Below, one piece after another: positions 8,066-17,948 of a DNA stretch of 38,077 nt. The position numbers and the translations under genes were made by a program. The notes under the pieces were generated by a model. That model saw only the letters and a program-made list of their open reading frames with translations. It did not search any database and was not told the origin of the DNA. Numbering within the stretch: position 1 is the stretch's first letter; each line of letters starts with the position of its first letter. The stretch is taken from positions 1 to 38,077 of the forward strand of contig NJEA01000003.1 of assembly GCA_002254545.1 (NCBI GenBank), read 5' to 3'. The stretch is from Candidatus Aenigmarchaeota archaeon ex4484_224. Its GTDB lineage: Archaea > Aenigmatarchaeota > Aenigmatarchaeia > CG10238-14 > EX4484-224.

Positions 8066-9916
8066 TTACATTCTTTCAACTTTTTCTAAACCCAAAACAT
8101 AAAAACCTTTTTCCAAAATTTTTAAGAAAGAATAAACTAAGTATATCCTAAATTTTTTAATTTCCTCATCTTTTTCATTCAAAACACTACAAAACTCATA
8201 AAATTTATTGAAAATTTTTGAAAGATCGAAAAGATATAAAGCAATTAAATGGGGTTTAAGCTCTTTTGCTGCTCTCATAAAAACAGAAGGAAATTCAACA
8301 ACTTTCTTAATTAACATTCTTTCATGGTCACAAATTTCTTTAATTTCAAACTCTTTTTCAATTTTTTCAGCCTTTTTTAAAATTGAATTTGCTCTTACAT
8401 AAGAATAAAGCAAATAAGCGGCTGTATTTTCTTCTAAGCTTAAAGCTTTTTCTAAATCAAAAACTATCATTTTATCTTTACTAACTTTTACCATTTCATA
8501 TCTTAAGCAAGAAACTGCAATTTTTTCAGCAATTTCTTCAATTTCTTTTTCCTCTAAATTTTCATTTCTTTTTCTAATTTCTTTTTTTGCTTTTTCTTTC
8601 AATTTCTCTAAAACATCATCAACATTGAAGAAAATCCCTTTTCTTCCACTCATATGCACAATTTCTTTTTCGCTTTCAATTCCAAATTGTTTTGCTGATT
8701 CTTTTGATAAAGCAACAACTTCATAATCATAATGGATATAATCAATTTTCTTACCAGAAATTAATTCTAAAGCAGCTTTAACCGAATTTTGTTCATAGCT
8801 TTGTCTTTTATCAATAACATTTATCGAAATATCAACTTTATTGAAAATTGGATGATCTTTTACTCCTTTTTCACTTGTCATCCACAAATTTTTTCCATTT
8901 GGTTGTTTTACAAAAATTTCATAATTAAAATCTTTTTCTATTAAGCCATGCTTCCACATTGCATAAGCGATATCTTTTGCAACATATAGAGTTGTTCCAT
9001 CACTTCTAACTAAAGTTATATCTGGATTTTCTAAATTCTTGAATTCTTCAAGCAATGAAAGTTTAAGTTTTAATCTATTTTGTTCATCATAGTATACTAA
9101 ATTTTTTGATTTTAACATCTCCACAGCAATTTGCCAAAATTTTTGCTTAATTATATCTGATTCTTTGTTTAATACATCGTAAAAAATTTTTAATCTCCAA
9201 AGAGTTTCCAATTGAGATAACAAAATTTTTGTCACAATTTCTTTTGCAAATTCAGCAATTTCATTGTTTCCTTCTTCTATTAACTTAAGAACTTCCTTTC
9301 TTTTTTCTAAAAGAGAAGGATTTTCTTGGTATAATTTATTAACCTTAACATAAACATCATTTCCACAGTATGCATCAAATTTTTTATTTGTTTTTAAAGG
9401 AAATCCCAAATATTCGAATCCAACAATAATATCTGCTACTTGAGCTCCCGTATCATCTATGTAATTAGCAATAACCAAACTATCATTCGTAAATTGAAAG
9501 ATTCTTGCTAAAGAATCTCCTAAACAAGCATTTCTTATATGACCTATATGCAAAGCTTTGTTTGGATTAACGCTTGTATGCTCAATCATTATTTTCTTAT
9601 TTTTAAAAACTTGAGAAATTCCAAAATTTTCTTCAACTATTTTTGGAAGAAATTTTTTTGCAATTTTTATCCAATCAAAAAAAATATTTAGATATCCAGA
9701 AACTACTTCAGTTTTTTTAATCGATTCAATTTCTTCAATTTCTTTAGAAATTTCTTTAGCAATTTTATTTGGATTTTTTTTAAGAAGCTTTGAGAATTGG
9801 AAACAAGGTAAAGCTAAATCTCCAAACTCTTCTTTAGGAATTTCAAACTTAATTAAATCTTTTTTTATTCCAAATTTTTCAACTTTGCTAGCTATTTCTT
9901 TTTTAAGAAATTCCAT
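8066..9916 (-). CDS. argS: Arginyl-tRNA synthetase
   Basis: HIGH motif ALHIGHIRNACLGDSLAR; IDDTGAQVADIIVG; HMSGRKG; anticodon-binding C-terminus. ATG at 9916. Confidence 0.95.
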   Translation of the reverse strand: MEFLKKEIASKVEKFGIKKDLIKFEIPKEEFGDLALPCFQFSKLLKKNPNKIAKEISKEIEEIESIKKTEVVSGYLNIFFDWIKIAKKFLPKIVEENFGISQVFKNKKIMIEHTSVNPNKALHIGHIRNACLGDSLARIFQFTNDSLVIANYIDDTGAQVADIIVGFEYLGFPLKTNKKFDAYCGNDVYVKVNKLYQENPSLLEKRKEVLKLIEEGNNEIAEFAKEIVTKILLSQLETLWRLKIFYDVLNKESDIIKQKFWQIAVEMLKSKNLVYYDEQNRLKLKLSLLEEFKNLENPDITLVRSDGTTLYVAKDIAYAMWKHGLIEKDFNYEIFVKQPNGKNLWMTSEKGVKDHPIFNKVDISINVIDKRQSYEQNSVKAALELISGKKIDYIHYDYEVVALSKESAKQFGIESEKEIVHMSGRKGIFFNVDDVLEKLKEKAKKEIRKRNENLEEKEIEEIAEKIAVSCLRYEMVKVSKDKMIVFDLEKALSLEENTAAYLLYSYVRANSILKKAEKIEKEFEIKEICDHERMLIKKVVEFPSVFMRAAKELKPHLIALYLFDLSKIFNKFYEFCSVLNEKDEEIKKFRIYLVYSFLKILEKGFYVLGLEKVERM

Positions 9917-9977
9917 CAAATAATTTTCAATTTTTCAAACTTATAACTTTAAATTTTATGCCTAAAAACAAATTGTT

Positions 9978-10910
9978 ATGAGAAAGGTTGACGATTTTAA
10001 AATTGAAAGAGGGATATCCTTTTCAGAATTAATTAACCAATATGAAGCTTCTGGTGGTTTTTCAGCAAAAGATTTAGCAAAAGCTGCAAAAATAGTTGAA
10101 GAAATGATTAGAGATAAAGAATCAATAAATTTTATTTCTTTTCCTGCAGATATAATTGCTACCGGAACTAGAGGAATTATAAGAGAAATGGTTAGAAAAA
10201 AATGGTTTGATGTAATAATTACAACTTGTGGAACTTTAGATCATGATCTAGCAAGAAGTTTTAGAGATTATTATCATGGAAGTTTTTTGGCAGATGATTG
10301 GGAACTAAGAAAAAAAGGAATTCATAGGCTTGGAAATATTTTTGTTCCAAAGGAAAGTTATGGAGAAATAATTGAAGAAAAAATGCAAGCTTGGTTAAAA
10401 GAAATTTATGATGAAGAGAAAAAAGAGCTAGCAAGCTATGAATTGATTTGGGAATTGGGAAAAAGAATAAACAATGAAAATTCAATTTTGTTTTGGGCTT
10501 ATAAAAACAAAATTCCAGTAATAGTTCCTGGAATTACAGATGGTGCTGTGGGATATCAAATTTGGTTTTTCTGGCAAAATGAACATAAAGATTTTTCTAT
10601 TAATTTGCTTAAAGATGAGCAATTGCTAAATGACATAATTTGGGAAGCTAAAAAAAGTGGCGCATTAATTTTGGGTGGGGGTATATCTAAACATCATACA
10701 ATTTGGTGGAATCAATTTAAGGAAGGATTGGATTATGTTGTTTATATTTCTACAGCAGTTGAATGGGATGGAAGTTTAAGCGGAGCTAGGCCTAGAGAAG
10801 CAGTAAGTTGGAATAAAGTTAAAGAAGAATCTAAAATGGTTTTTCTAAATTCAGATATAACAATTGCTTTACCTTTAATTTATGCTTATTTGGTTGAGGT
10901 TTTAGAATGA
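9978..10910 (+). CDS. dys: Deoxyhypusine synthase
   Basis: TTCGTLDHDLAR, ITDGAVGYQ, LGGGISKHH (active-site Lys region), STAVEWDGSLSGARPREAVSWNK. Confidence 0.96.
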   Translation: MRKVDDFKIERGISFSELINQYEASGGFSAKDLAKAAKIVEEMIRDKESINFISFPADIIATGTRGIIREMVRKKWFDVIITTCGTLDHDLARSFRDYYHGSFLADDWELRKKGIHRLGNIFVPKESYGEIIEEKMQAWLKEIYDEEKKELASYELIWELGKRINNENSILFWAYKNKIPVIVPGITDGAVGYQIWFFWQNEHKDFSINLLKDEQLLNDIIWEAKKSGALILGGGISKHHTIWWNQFKEGLDYVVYISTAVEWDGSLSGARPREAVSWNKVKEESKMVFLNSDITIALPLIYAYLVEVLE

Positions 10911-12259
10911 GTGAAATGAAGGTTTTTGAAAAAGCAATTAAAGAAAGAAATGTTAAGTTTATTAGAAAAATTTTTGGAAGTTCGATTAAAGATAAAAATT
11001 GGTTAGATGGTTGGATTTACTTCCCTAGAAAAAAAGATTTTGAGAAAAAAATTGAAAAAATTTATGAAGAAATAAAAGATTTTGATAATTTTGTTTTTGT
11101 TGGGTTTGGTGGATCTATAAATGGAATTAAAATTTTTGAAAAAATTTCTAAAAAAATTCAAATAATCGATAGCTTGGATCCAGAAATTTTGAAGAAGTTA
11201 GTTAAGTTAAACAAAGAAAGAACAAAAATAATTGTAATTTCAAAATCTATGAAAACATTTGAAACATTAAGGTTAATTAAAACTTTAGAAAATTTCTTTC
11301 CAAAAGAAAACTTTATCTTTTTAACCTATAAACAAAATGTAAAAAAAGTTGAAAATCTTGGATATCCTTCAAAAAAAGTTTTTGATTATAGATTCGATGA
11401 AAGTCTAGATTTTGCTGGAAGATTTTCATATCCTTTTTCTTTACTATTTTTCTTACCACTACTAATTCATTTATGGAAAAAAGAAAGAGTTTTTAAGATT
11501 TATGAAAATTTTTTGAAATTTATGAATTCAAATTTATTGAAAGTTTTGGAAATTGCAAATCAAATTTCTTTAGCAATTTATCAAAATCCAAAATTTAATT
11601 TGTTGATAAAAAATGAATTTAATGGAATGGAAGAATGGATATATCAGATTTTTTTAGAAAGTTTAGGCTCAAAGAGAAAAAATTATGAGCCAAAAATTTA
11701 TATTAATAAAAAAGTTTTTAAGAAAACAATCGATTTTAGAAAATTTTCATTTTCAAAAAAATTTTGGACTGATTTAATTGTTTTTATTTATTTGATTGAA
11801 TGGATTATAGCTTTAGTTGGATTATATAAGAAAATTAATTTTGTGAATCAAAAAGAAGTTGAAAGATATAAGAAAATAGTTAGAAAAGTTGAAGAAAAAA
11901 GAAAAATTGAAAAATTGAATATCCAAAAATTGAAAAAAAGAATTAAAAACAAAAAATTCTTGGATGTAATTTTTTATGGATATACTTCTTCTAAAAAACT
12001 TTCAAAGTTGGAAAAACAATTTGAGAAAAAGTTAAGAATTCCAACAAAAGTTTTTATTGGAAACAATTGGAATCATTTTGGTTTTCAAGCAGCTTCAAAA
12101 TCAAAAGAAACTTTTTACTTGCTTTTAGTCAAAGAAAAATACAATTTAGAAATTCCTAGATTTAAAAGAGAAGAATTAGCAAAAAATGTTAAATTAATGA
12201 AAAAAATTGCCTTAGCTACAAGAAAAGCTTTGAAAAATTCTTTATTGTTTAAAATTTAA
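10907..12259 (+). CDS. Divergent phosphoglucose isomerase-like (SIS-fold) protein
   Basis: GFGGSINGIKIF, IDSLDPE, ISKSMKTFET (cf. SKSGTTxET), AGRFSYPFS, QIFLESLGS, KINFVNQKEVERYKK match PGI landmarks; several residues diverged. ATG overlaps the end of dys. Confidence 0.65.
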   Translation: MSEMKVFEKAIKERNVKFIRKIFGSSIKDKNWLDGWIYFPRKKDFEKKIEKIYEEIKDFDNFVFVGFGGSINGIKIFEKISKKIQIIDSLDPEILKKLVKLNKERTKIIVISKSMKTFETLRLIKTLENFFPKENFIFLTYKQNVKKVENLGYPSKKVFDYRFDESLDFAGRFSYPFSLLFFLPLLIHLWKKERVFKIYENFLKFMNSNLLKVLEIANQISLAIYQNPKFNLLIKNEFNGMEEWIYQIFLESLGSKRKNYEPKIYINKKVFKKTIDFRKFSFSKKFWTDLIVFIYLIEWIIALVGLYKKINFVNQKEVERYKKIVRKVEEKRKIEKLNIQKLKKRIKNKKFLDVIFYGYTSSKKLSKLEKQFEKKLRIPTKVFIGNNWNHFGFQAASKSKETFYLLLVKEKYNLEIPRFKREELAKNVKLMKKIALATRKALKNSLLFKI

Positions 12260-13366
12260 TTATTCAATTCCTTCCTTCTTCAAAGCTTTTGCTAAATCTC
12301 TTATCAATCTTCTAACATCTTCTCTTAAAGAATAAACTTCATCTTCTGGAATTTCCAAAATTTTTCCTTGTTTTAGCAAATCCATTAATTTTTCAACTCT
12401 ATTCCAAACAGTCCAATAGTAAGGATCAATTCTTTCTTTATCAATGAATTCTTCTTTGAACTTTGATTTAATTTCATCTTTTGAAGAAACTTCTATTTTT
12501 AAACTTTTCAAAGCTGTAGAAGCAGCTTTATACATTACTTCATAAGTTCTTTTTAGAACTTCTTCCTTTTTTCTTAGCTCTAAAGCTCCTAAAATTGCAA
12601 ACATTTTCTTAACAAACTTTTCAGCTTTTTCTAACCATTCATCAACAAATGCTCCTTTTACATCAGTAAGCTCTTTATGTTCAATTTTCTTCCTAATTTC
12701 AATTATTTCTTTAAGCCATTCAGCATATTCTGGCTCTAAAATTCCAGGATCAACCAAATGTTTTTTAATTTCTTCATAAGCTTTACTAGGAACTGGAGGT
12801 TCTTTTCCCATAAACATTAAAACTGCTTGAGCGGTATTTAGCATTGCATAATAACAATCTTCAGCAAGCATCAAAAGCTTAACAGTCTTTGCTCTCATTA
12901 ATTTTTTAGGAGCACTTTCCATATAATTTTCAACAGCTTCTCTAGTAGTTGGAATTTTTCCCATTTTCAAAAGCTTTTGTAGAGGAGCAAAAAATCCAGT
13001 ATCGTATAAAGCAATTCCTTCTTTTATAAAATTGTAGATTATTGGATGTGCAACTCTTGCATAATCCCAAAATTCTGTCAAAGTATAATTTGGTTGAACA
13101 GAAATTCTTTCATCAATTTTCTTAGCAATTTTTTCTATTTCATCATCAATTTTTTCTCTTTGATCTTGATTTAGCTCAAATTGAGTATCATCTAAAATAA
13201 CAAAAACATCTATATCGCTTTTTGGTTTAATTTCCCCTCTTACTGCACTTCCCATCATAACTACTGACTTTATTAAATCTTTATACTTAGAAACAACTTC
13301 ATTAGCAAATTTTTTCATTTTTTCCATTATTTCTTTTTGATCTTTGGTTAATTTTTCTTCAGCCAT
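12260..13366 (-). CDS. MNT-type nucleotidyltransferase fused to a HEPN-like domain (paralogue A)
   Basis: VVMMGSAVRGEIKPKSDIDVFVILDD (GSx(n)DxD); C-terminal helices with IRKKIEHKE (Rx4H HEPN motif). Confidence 0.7.
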   Translation of the reverse strand: MAEEKLTKDQKEIMEKMKKFANEVVSKYKDLIKSVVMMGSAVRGEIKPKSDIDVFVILDDTQFELNQDQREKIDDEIEKIAKKIDERISVQPNYTLTEFWDYARVAHPIIYNFIKEGIALYDTGFFAPLQKLLKMGKIPTTREAVENYMESAPKKLMRAKTVKLLMLAEDCYYAMLNTAQAVLMFMGKEPPVPSKAYEEIKKHLVDPGILEPEYAEWLKEIIEIRKKIEHKELTDVKGAFVDEWLEKAEKFVKKMFAILGALELRKKEEVLKRTYEVMYKAASTALKSLKIEVSSKDEIKSKFKEEFIDKERIDPYYWTVWNRVEKLMDLLKQGKILEIPEDEVYSLREDVRRLIRDLAKALKKEGIE

Positions 13367-14200
13367 TCAAAAAACCTCTAAAATATCTTTTGGAATTAAT
13401 TCCTTAAATTTATCAACTATTTTATTTGCAATTTCATAAGCTCTTTTTAAATCATCTACACTTGCTTCTTTTATTTTGTGATCAATATCTTTCCAAATTT
13501 TATCGATTTCTTTAAACAAATCTAAATATTCTTTTTCAATTTTTCCTTCTTCAACCATTTTTTCTAAAAATTTAATGCTTCCTTTAGCATCTGTTTGCTC
13601 TTTATAAAAATGCATTATAACTGCTTGTACTATATCTAAAACAGCATATCTTAAATCAAAAATCATTGAAGCGATTTCTCCTTTAATTTTTTTCAACCTA
13701 GTTTCTGCTACTTTTGCTTTTAAGCTAATTGTCTCTTCGCTAGGCGGCAATAATCCTTTTTCCAACATTCTTTGAATAGGCTTAACAAAACCAGTATCGT
13801 AAATTACTAAACCATACCTTAAAAAACTTACTAATTCAGGACTTCCTTTTTTAATCCAATCCCAAAATTCTGTTAAGCCTGTTGTTTGAACATGCAAATC
13901 TCCAATTTCTCTAGCAATTAAATGTAATCTAGCTACAATTTTTTCTAAATCTTCACTTGATTTTGTAGCAGTATCGTCTAAAATTACCCAAACATCTACA
14001 TCGCTAGTTGGTTTTATATCCCCTCTAACAAAAGAACCAAAAATTAAAACAGATTTAACTAAATCACCAAACCTTTTTCTAATTTCAGATGTAAATTTAA
14101 CAACTTTTGAATAAAGTTCTTTTTTTCTATCTTCGGATATAACCTTTTTTTCTTCTTTTTCAGAACTTCCAAGCTCTTTTTCCAAATCCTCTAAGCTCAT
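13367..14200 (-). CDS. MNT-type nucleotidyltransferase with degenerate HEPN-like domain (paralogue B)
   Basis: VLIFGSFVRGDIKPTSDVDVWVILDD; LTEFWDW, LVIYDTGF shared with the adjacent paralogue; KDIDHK at the HEPN position lacks the Arg. Confidence 0.68.
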   Translation of the reverse strand: MSLEDLEKELGSSEKEEKKVISEDRKKELYSKVVKFTSEIRKRFGDLVKSVLIFGSFVRGDIKPTSDVDVWVILDDTATKSSEDLEKIVARLHLIAREIGDLHVQTTGLTEFWDWIKKGSPELVSFLRYGLVIYDTGFVKPIQRMLEKGLLPPSEETISLKAKVAETRLKKIKGEIASMIFDLRYAVLDIVQAVIMHFYKEQTDAKGSIKFLEKMVEEGKIEKEYLDLFKEIDKIWKDIDHKIKEASVDDLKRAYEIANKIVDKFKELIPKDILEVF

Positions 14201-14235
14201 GATATCTAAAATTTGGATTTTTTTCCAATAAATTA

Positions 14236-16149
14236 TTATCTAAGTTCTTCTTTCTTCCAAACTTCAGCTTTTCCTTTCTCAACAGCTGCTTTTCCCAAAA
14301 ATGTATGCTTTTCTTCAGGAACAACAAGCATACCTTGCAATGGATCAAAAGCATGCTCTTTAATTATTGCCATTTGTCTTTCAATTGCTCCAATTTCTCT
14401 ACTAGATAATCCAAAAAATTCTGGTGGCAATTTTTCTGGTGGTATATCTTTTTCTAACATCCTTGCAACAGTTTTTAAAACCATTATGCTTTTTTTGAAA
14501 GGATCTTGTCCTCCTCCTCTTTCAAAAATCAAATAAACTTTATGATATTTTCCCAAACCTGCTTGCCTCAAAATCCAAAACAATTTATAATAATTGATAT
14601 CCCCAAATTCTAATGGTAAGTGTGGATGTAAAGGATTTGGATAATTAGAGTGGATAGAAAGAATATATTTCCCAGCATCTGGATGATCTTTTACAAACAT
14701 GTTTAATTCTTCCCAAGGATCAACTCCATGTGTAGCTATATGCTCAAAATCAATTGTCATAAAGATTTTGTTCGCATGGGTATAACCTTTTTCTTCTAAA
14801 TATTTTCTTGCGGCTTTTACTACTGCTAAAATTTGAGAAGGTCTCCATAAATTATATCTTCCAGCATACTCAGGACTTCTTGAATCTGGAACTTCTACTG
14901 TGATCATCACATTTTCAGCATTCTTTTTAAGTTCTTCAATTTCTTTTCTTGCAATTTCTTCATCTTTTTCAACACTTCTAACTTCCTCTTCTATTATTTT
15001 CTGAATACTTTCCTTTTCTTTTCCTTCTAGCCATTTAACCAAATTTTCTAAATGACCTAAAAGCATTTGTCCAGCAACTAAAGCATAGAAAAATTCTTTA
15101 AAAACTTCAGCTTCTGCCTTACCAGCCTCCACATAATTTTCCCAAACATATTCCAAAAAGCTTTGTTCTTTTTTTCCATTTTGCTCATATTCATTCAAAA
15201 GTTTTTTAATTAAAGAATTATATCTTGAGAGTTTGGTAAGTTCTTGCCAAATATAATTTCTTTCTCTATTAAACCAAACATAATGAGCAATTATATTGAA
15301 AGTATCCCAAAGCCTTGCCAATCTTTCTTTCATTCTCCATTTAAAATGTTCATTGCTAGACAAAAATTCTTCTAAAGTTTCTTTTATAGCCTCTTTGTTA
15401 GCATTCTCAATTTTTTTAATCTCCTCTTTATATTCTTGCTCGGTTAACACTCCTCTAGCAACCAATTCAGCCAAGAGAGTTGTTCCTAATTCAGCAGGGT
15501 TAGGAGAATGTCTAATTCTCTCAAGATTTCCTAAATCTATATTCTTTCTTCTTCCTAATTCTTCCAAAATTCTAATAATCTTTGCTCTTTGTTTTTCATC
15601 ATAAATTAAAATTCTTTCTCTTGGCAAAATATATCCAGCCCAATTTTCTTTATACCCATATCTTTCAATAAACCACTTTCTAAGCTTTTCATCTTTATTT
15701 AACAAAAAAGAAATGAATAAACCATCTGGAGAGCAAGGAATTATTTCAAGCTTATGACTAGTATAAGTAATTAATTCCGGCCAAAAGTGCAAACAAGAAT
15801 GAAAAAGAACATATTTAGCTCCTATAAAAATTCCTGATTTTAGAGATAATCTTGCATGATTTTGAGCTTGAGCGTAATCACTAATTTCAGGAATTTCAAA
15901 AGGAATCGTTAAGCTACCATGCAAAAGCAAAGTAATTCCTTGCTTGTTTGCTAAATATCTAATTTCTTTGCTTTCTGTATATTGAATTTCATGAGCAACA
16001 TCCAAAGCAATTTCTGTTGCATTAACTCCTCTTGTCAAAATATATCCAACTTTTCTTAAAGTCGTTGCTAAACTTTCATCTCTAGCTGCGTAATAAATTC
16101 CTGTTGAGCTTGCAACTTGAAATTGCTTTAATTGAAATTCTTCTTCCAT
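14236..16149 (-). CDS. EndoIV/xylose-isomerase-like TIM-barrel protein with large helical insertion
   Basis: Ordered putative metal ligands LLLHGSL, VLFHSCLHF, MTIDFEHIATHG, LSIHSNY, HPHLPLEFGDINYY, VYLIFERGGG. Confidence 0.5.
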   Translation of the reverse strand: MEEEFQLKQFQVASSTGIYYAARDESLATTLRKVGYILTRGVNATEIALDVAHEIQYTESKEIRYLANKQGITLLLHGSLTIPFEIPEISDYAQAQNHARLSLKSGIFIGAKYVLFHSCLHFWPELITYTSHKLEIIPCSPDGLFISFLLNKDEKLRKWFIERYGYKENWAGYILPRERILIYDEKQRAKIIRILEELGRRKNIDLGNLERIRHSPNPAELGTTLLAELVARGVLTEQEYKEEIKKIENANKEAIKETLEEFLSSNEHFKWRMKERLARLWDTFNIIAHYVWFNRERNYIWQELTKLSRYNSLIKKLLNEYEQNGKKEQSFLEYVWENYVEAGKAEAEVFKEFFYALVAGQMLLGHLENLVKWLEGKEKESIQKIIEEEVRSVEKDEEIARKEIEELKKNAENVMITVEVPDSRSPEYAGRYNLWRPSQILAVVKAARKYLEEKGYTHANKIFMTIDFEHIATHGVDPWEELNMFVKDHPDAGKYILSIHSNYPNPLHPHLPLEFGDINYYKLFWILRQAGLGKYHKVYLIFERGGGQDPFKKSIMVLKTVARMLEKDIPPEKLPPEFFGLSSREIGAIERQMAIIKEHAFDPLQGMLVVPEEKHTFLGKAAVEKGKAEVWKKEELR

Positions 16150-16159
16150 TTTTATCTAC

Positions 16160-17917
16160 CTACAAAGGAACTTTAAAATGACTATTCAATAATCCAATTA
16201 TTTCTAACCAATATATAGCTGTAACATTAAAGTAAAACTTTGTAAATCTATCTTTGAATGCATGTTCATAAGGAGTTTTTGCTGCGAAAAAAGCAATCTG
16301 CCATCCAAGATTATTTAAAATAGAAGAAAATTTTTGAATTGTTTTTTCAACTTTATATGTTTTTTTAATTTTTCCAACCTCTTCACTACTTTCTAAAGAC
16401 ATTTGTTCAAAACCACCATTTTGGAAAATTAATGGATATTCGCTAGATAAAACCTTTGAAATTTCTACTTCTTTTCCTTCAAGCAAACCAAATTCTCCCA
16501 AAAGCAAACCAATTTCTTTTTCAAGTTTTTTATCTATTGCTTTTAATTCAAGCATATGACCCAAAATTATATTTTGAGTTTTAAGATAAGCTTTAAAAGT
16601 ATTTATTTCAAAATCTTCTAACTCTGCACCATTTGGCAGTTTAATCATCGTTCTCATGATTGGTATATCTAGAAAAACAAAGTAAGGAGAAAATGGCCAA
16701 ATTTCATGTGTTTGAGTTTCTTCAATTTTGTAAGTATAATAAGAGCTCAATTCCTTAATTGCTTCATAAACGTCATAAGGAGTAATTATAACCTGATATT
16801 TCTTTTCAATTCTTTTAACAATATCTCTTAAAACAGAATCTACTGCTTTAGGAATTGGCAAAGCATTAATTTCATTCTTAAAGGTTTCTCCTTTTGCTTC
16901 AACGATTTTTTTAATATATTCAATTTCTTTTTTTGTAAATCCTGCTTTTTCTAAAGAAATTGTTGTAGAAGGAGATTCTGTTGGAGGTCTGTATTTTTCA
17001 TAGGGCAAAATTGGCCTCCATGCCCAAATTCTCATAAAATCTATGCTGAAAGCTTGGGCATCTGGTCTAAAAAATAACTTTTTTGTAGTAGCTCTCAAAT
17101 TTGGGCTTTCTAAAGCATCAGAAATCATTTTATACCTTGCAATTAATGGTTTAACCATTTTCTTATATTCCTCAACAGAAGCTCTCCTAGCATTAACTAA
17201 ACTTAAAAGCCTTTGATATCTATTTTTAACAGTTTCAAAAAACATTTTTTTCCATTCAACGAAAAGTTTATTTTTTGTCGCTAAAATAACTCCTTCAGCT
17301 TCAGTAACTTGCAATTTCTCAGCAATTTTTTTAGGATCGATATCTTCATCATTTAACTTCATAAAATCTGAAATTATAGTTGGCCATCTAATTGCTATAG
17401 ATCTCATAGAAATTCCTTCTCCAGTATGAACATCTACCATATCTATAAAAATCGATCTTAAAGTTTGATTTCCTTCTAAAATTAATTTCTTTCCTTCTTC
17501 TTCTTTTCCTTCTTTTATTAACTTTTTTCCTTCCTCTATTTTATTGAAATAATCCATATATTCTTTGTATTTTCTTAAATCATGTTCACCTAATTCCAAA
17601 TCAGAAATTGCATTTGCAATGCTTGCTAAATGCGCTTTAATTTTATTTTGAAGTTCTTCTCTTTGAGAAATTGTTAAATCAAAATAAGGTTTATTTACTG
17701 GAGAAACGTATATCCATTCATCAAGCTTATATCTAACAAATCCTCTTTTTGGCAAATAAGTTGAAATTTTGTAGTAAGCTGCTGTTCCAGAACCAGGTGG
17801 TCCAGTATAATTTAATAAAATGTTTTGGTTTAAAGGAACGACATTAATGCCAGTACCTGGCTTTAAATCACCACTCCAATCAGGAAATGGACCTTCTGGA
17901 TATATATCTCTTTCCAT
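16160..17917 (-). CDS. Uncharacterised 585-aa protein
   Basis: Long ORF in a tight operon, coding-like composition; no family recognised. Confidence 0.75.
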   Translation of the reverse strand: MERDIYPEGPFPDWSGDLKPGTGINVVPLNQNILLNYTGPPGSGTAAYYKISTYLPKRGFVRYKLDEWIYVSPVNKPYFDLTISQREELQNKIKAHLASIANAISDLELGEHDLRKYKEYMDYFNKIEEGKKLIKEGKEEEGKKLILEGNQTLRSIFIDMVDVHTGEGISMRSIAIRWPTIISDFMKLNDEDIDPKKIAEKLQVTEAEGVILATKNKLFVEWKKMFFETVKNRYQRLLSLVNARRASVEEYKKMVKPLIARYKMISDALESPNLRATTKKLFFRPDAQAFSIDFMRIWAWRPILPYEKYRPPTESPSTTISLEKAGFTKKEIEYIKKIVEAKGETFKNEINALPIPKAVDSVLRDIVKRIEKKYQVIITPYDVYEAIKELSSYYTYKIEETQTHEIWPFSPYFVFLDIPIMRTMIKLPNGAELEDFEINTFKAYLKTQNIILGHMLELKAIDKKLEKEIGLLLGEFGLLEGKEVEISKVLSSEYPLIFQNGGFEQMSLESSEEVGKIKKTYKVEKTIQKFSSILNNLGWQIAFFAAKTPYEHAFKDRFTKFYFNVTAIYWLEIIGLLNSHFKVPL

Positions 17918-17948
17918 AATTTAATTTTGATTTTTCTGTTAATTATGT

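Noticed and set aside
8640-8660. MSGRKG in ArgRS as a lost KMSKS motif
   Set aside because: Variant KMSKS-type MSxRKG motifs are ordinary in arginyl-tRNA synthetases.
14160-15604. ORFs 14160-14354(-), 14213-14536(+), 15296-15604(+)
   Set aside because: Overlap the TIM-barrel coding frame and show no motif; shadow ORFs.
17790-17850. GPPGSGTAAYY in the 585-aa orphan as a Walker A P-loop
   Set aside because: The essential Lys-Thr/Ser is absent and no Walker B or NTPase context is evident.
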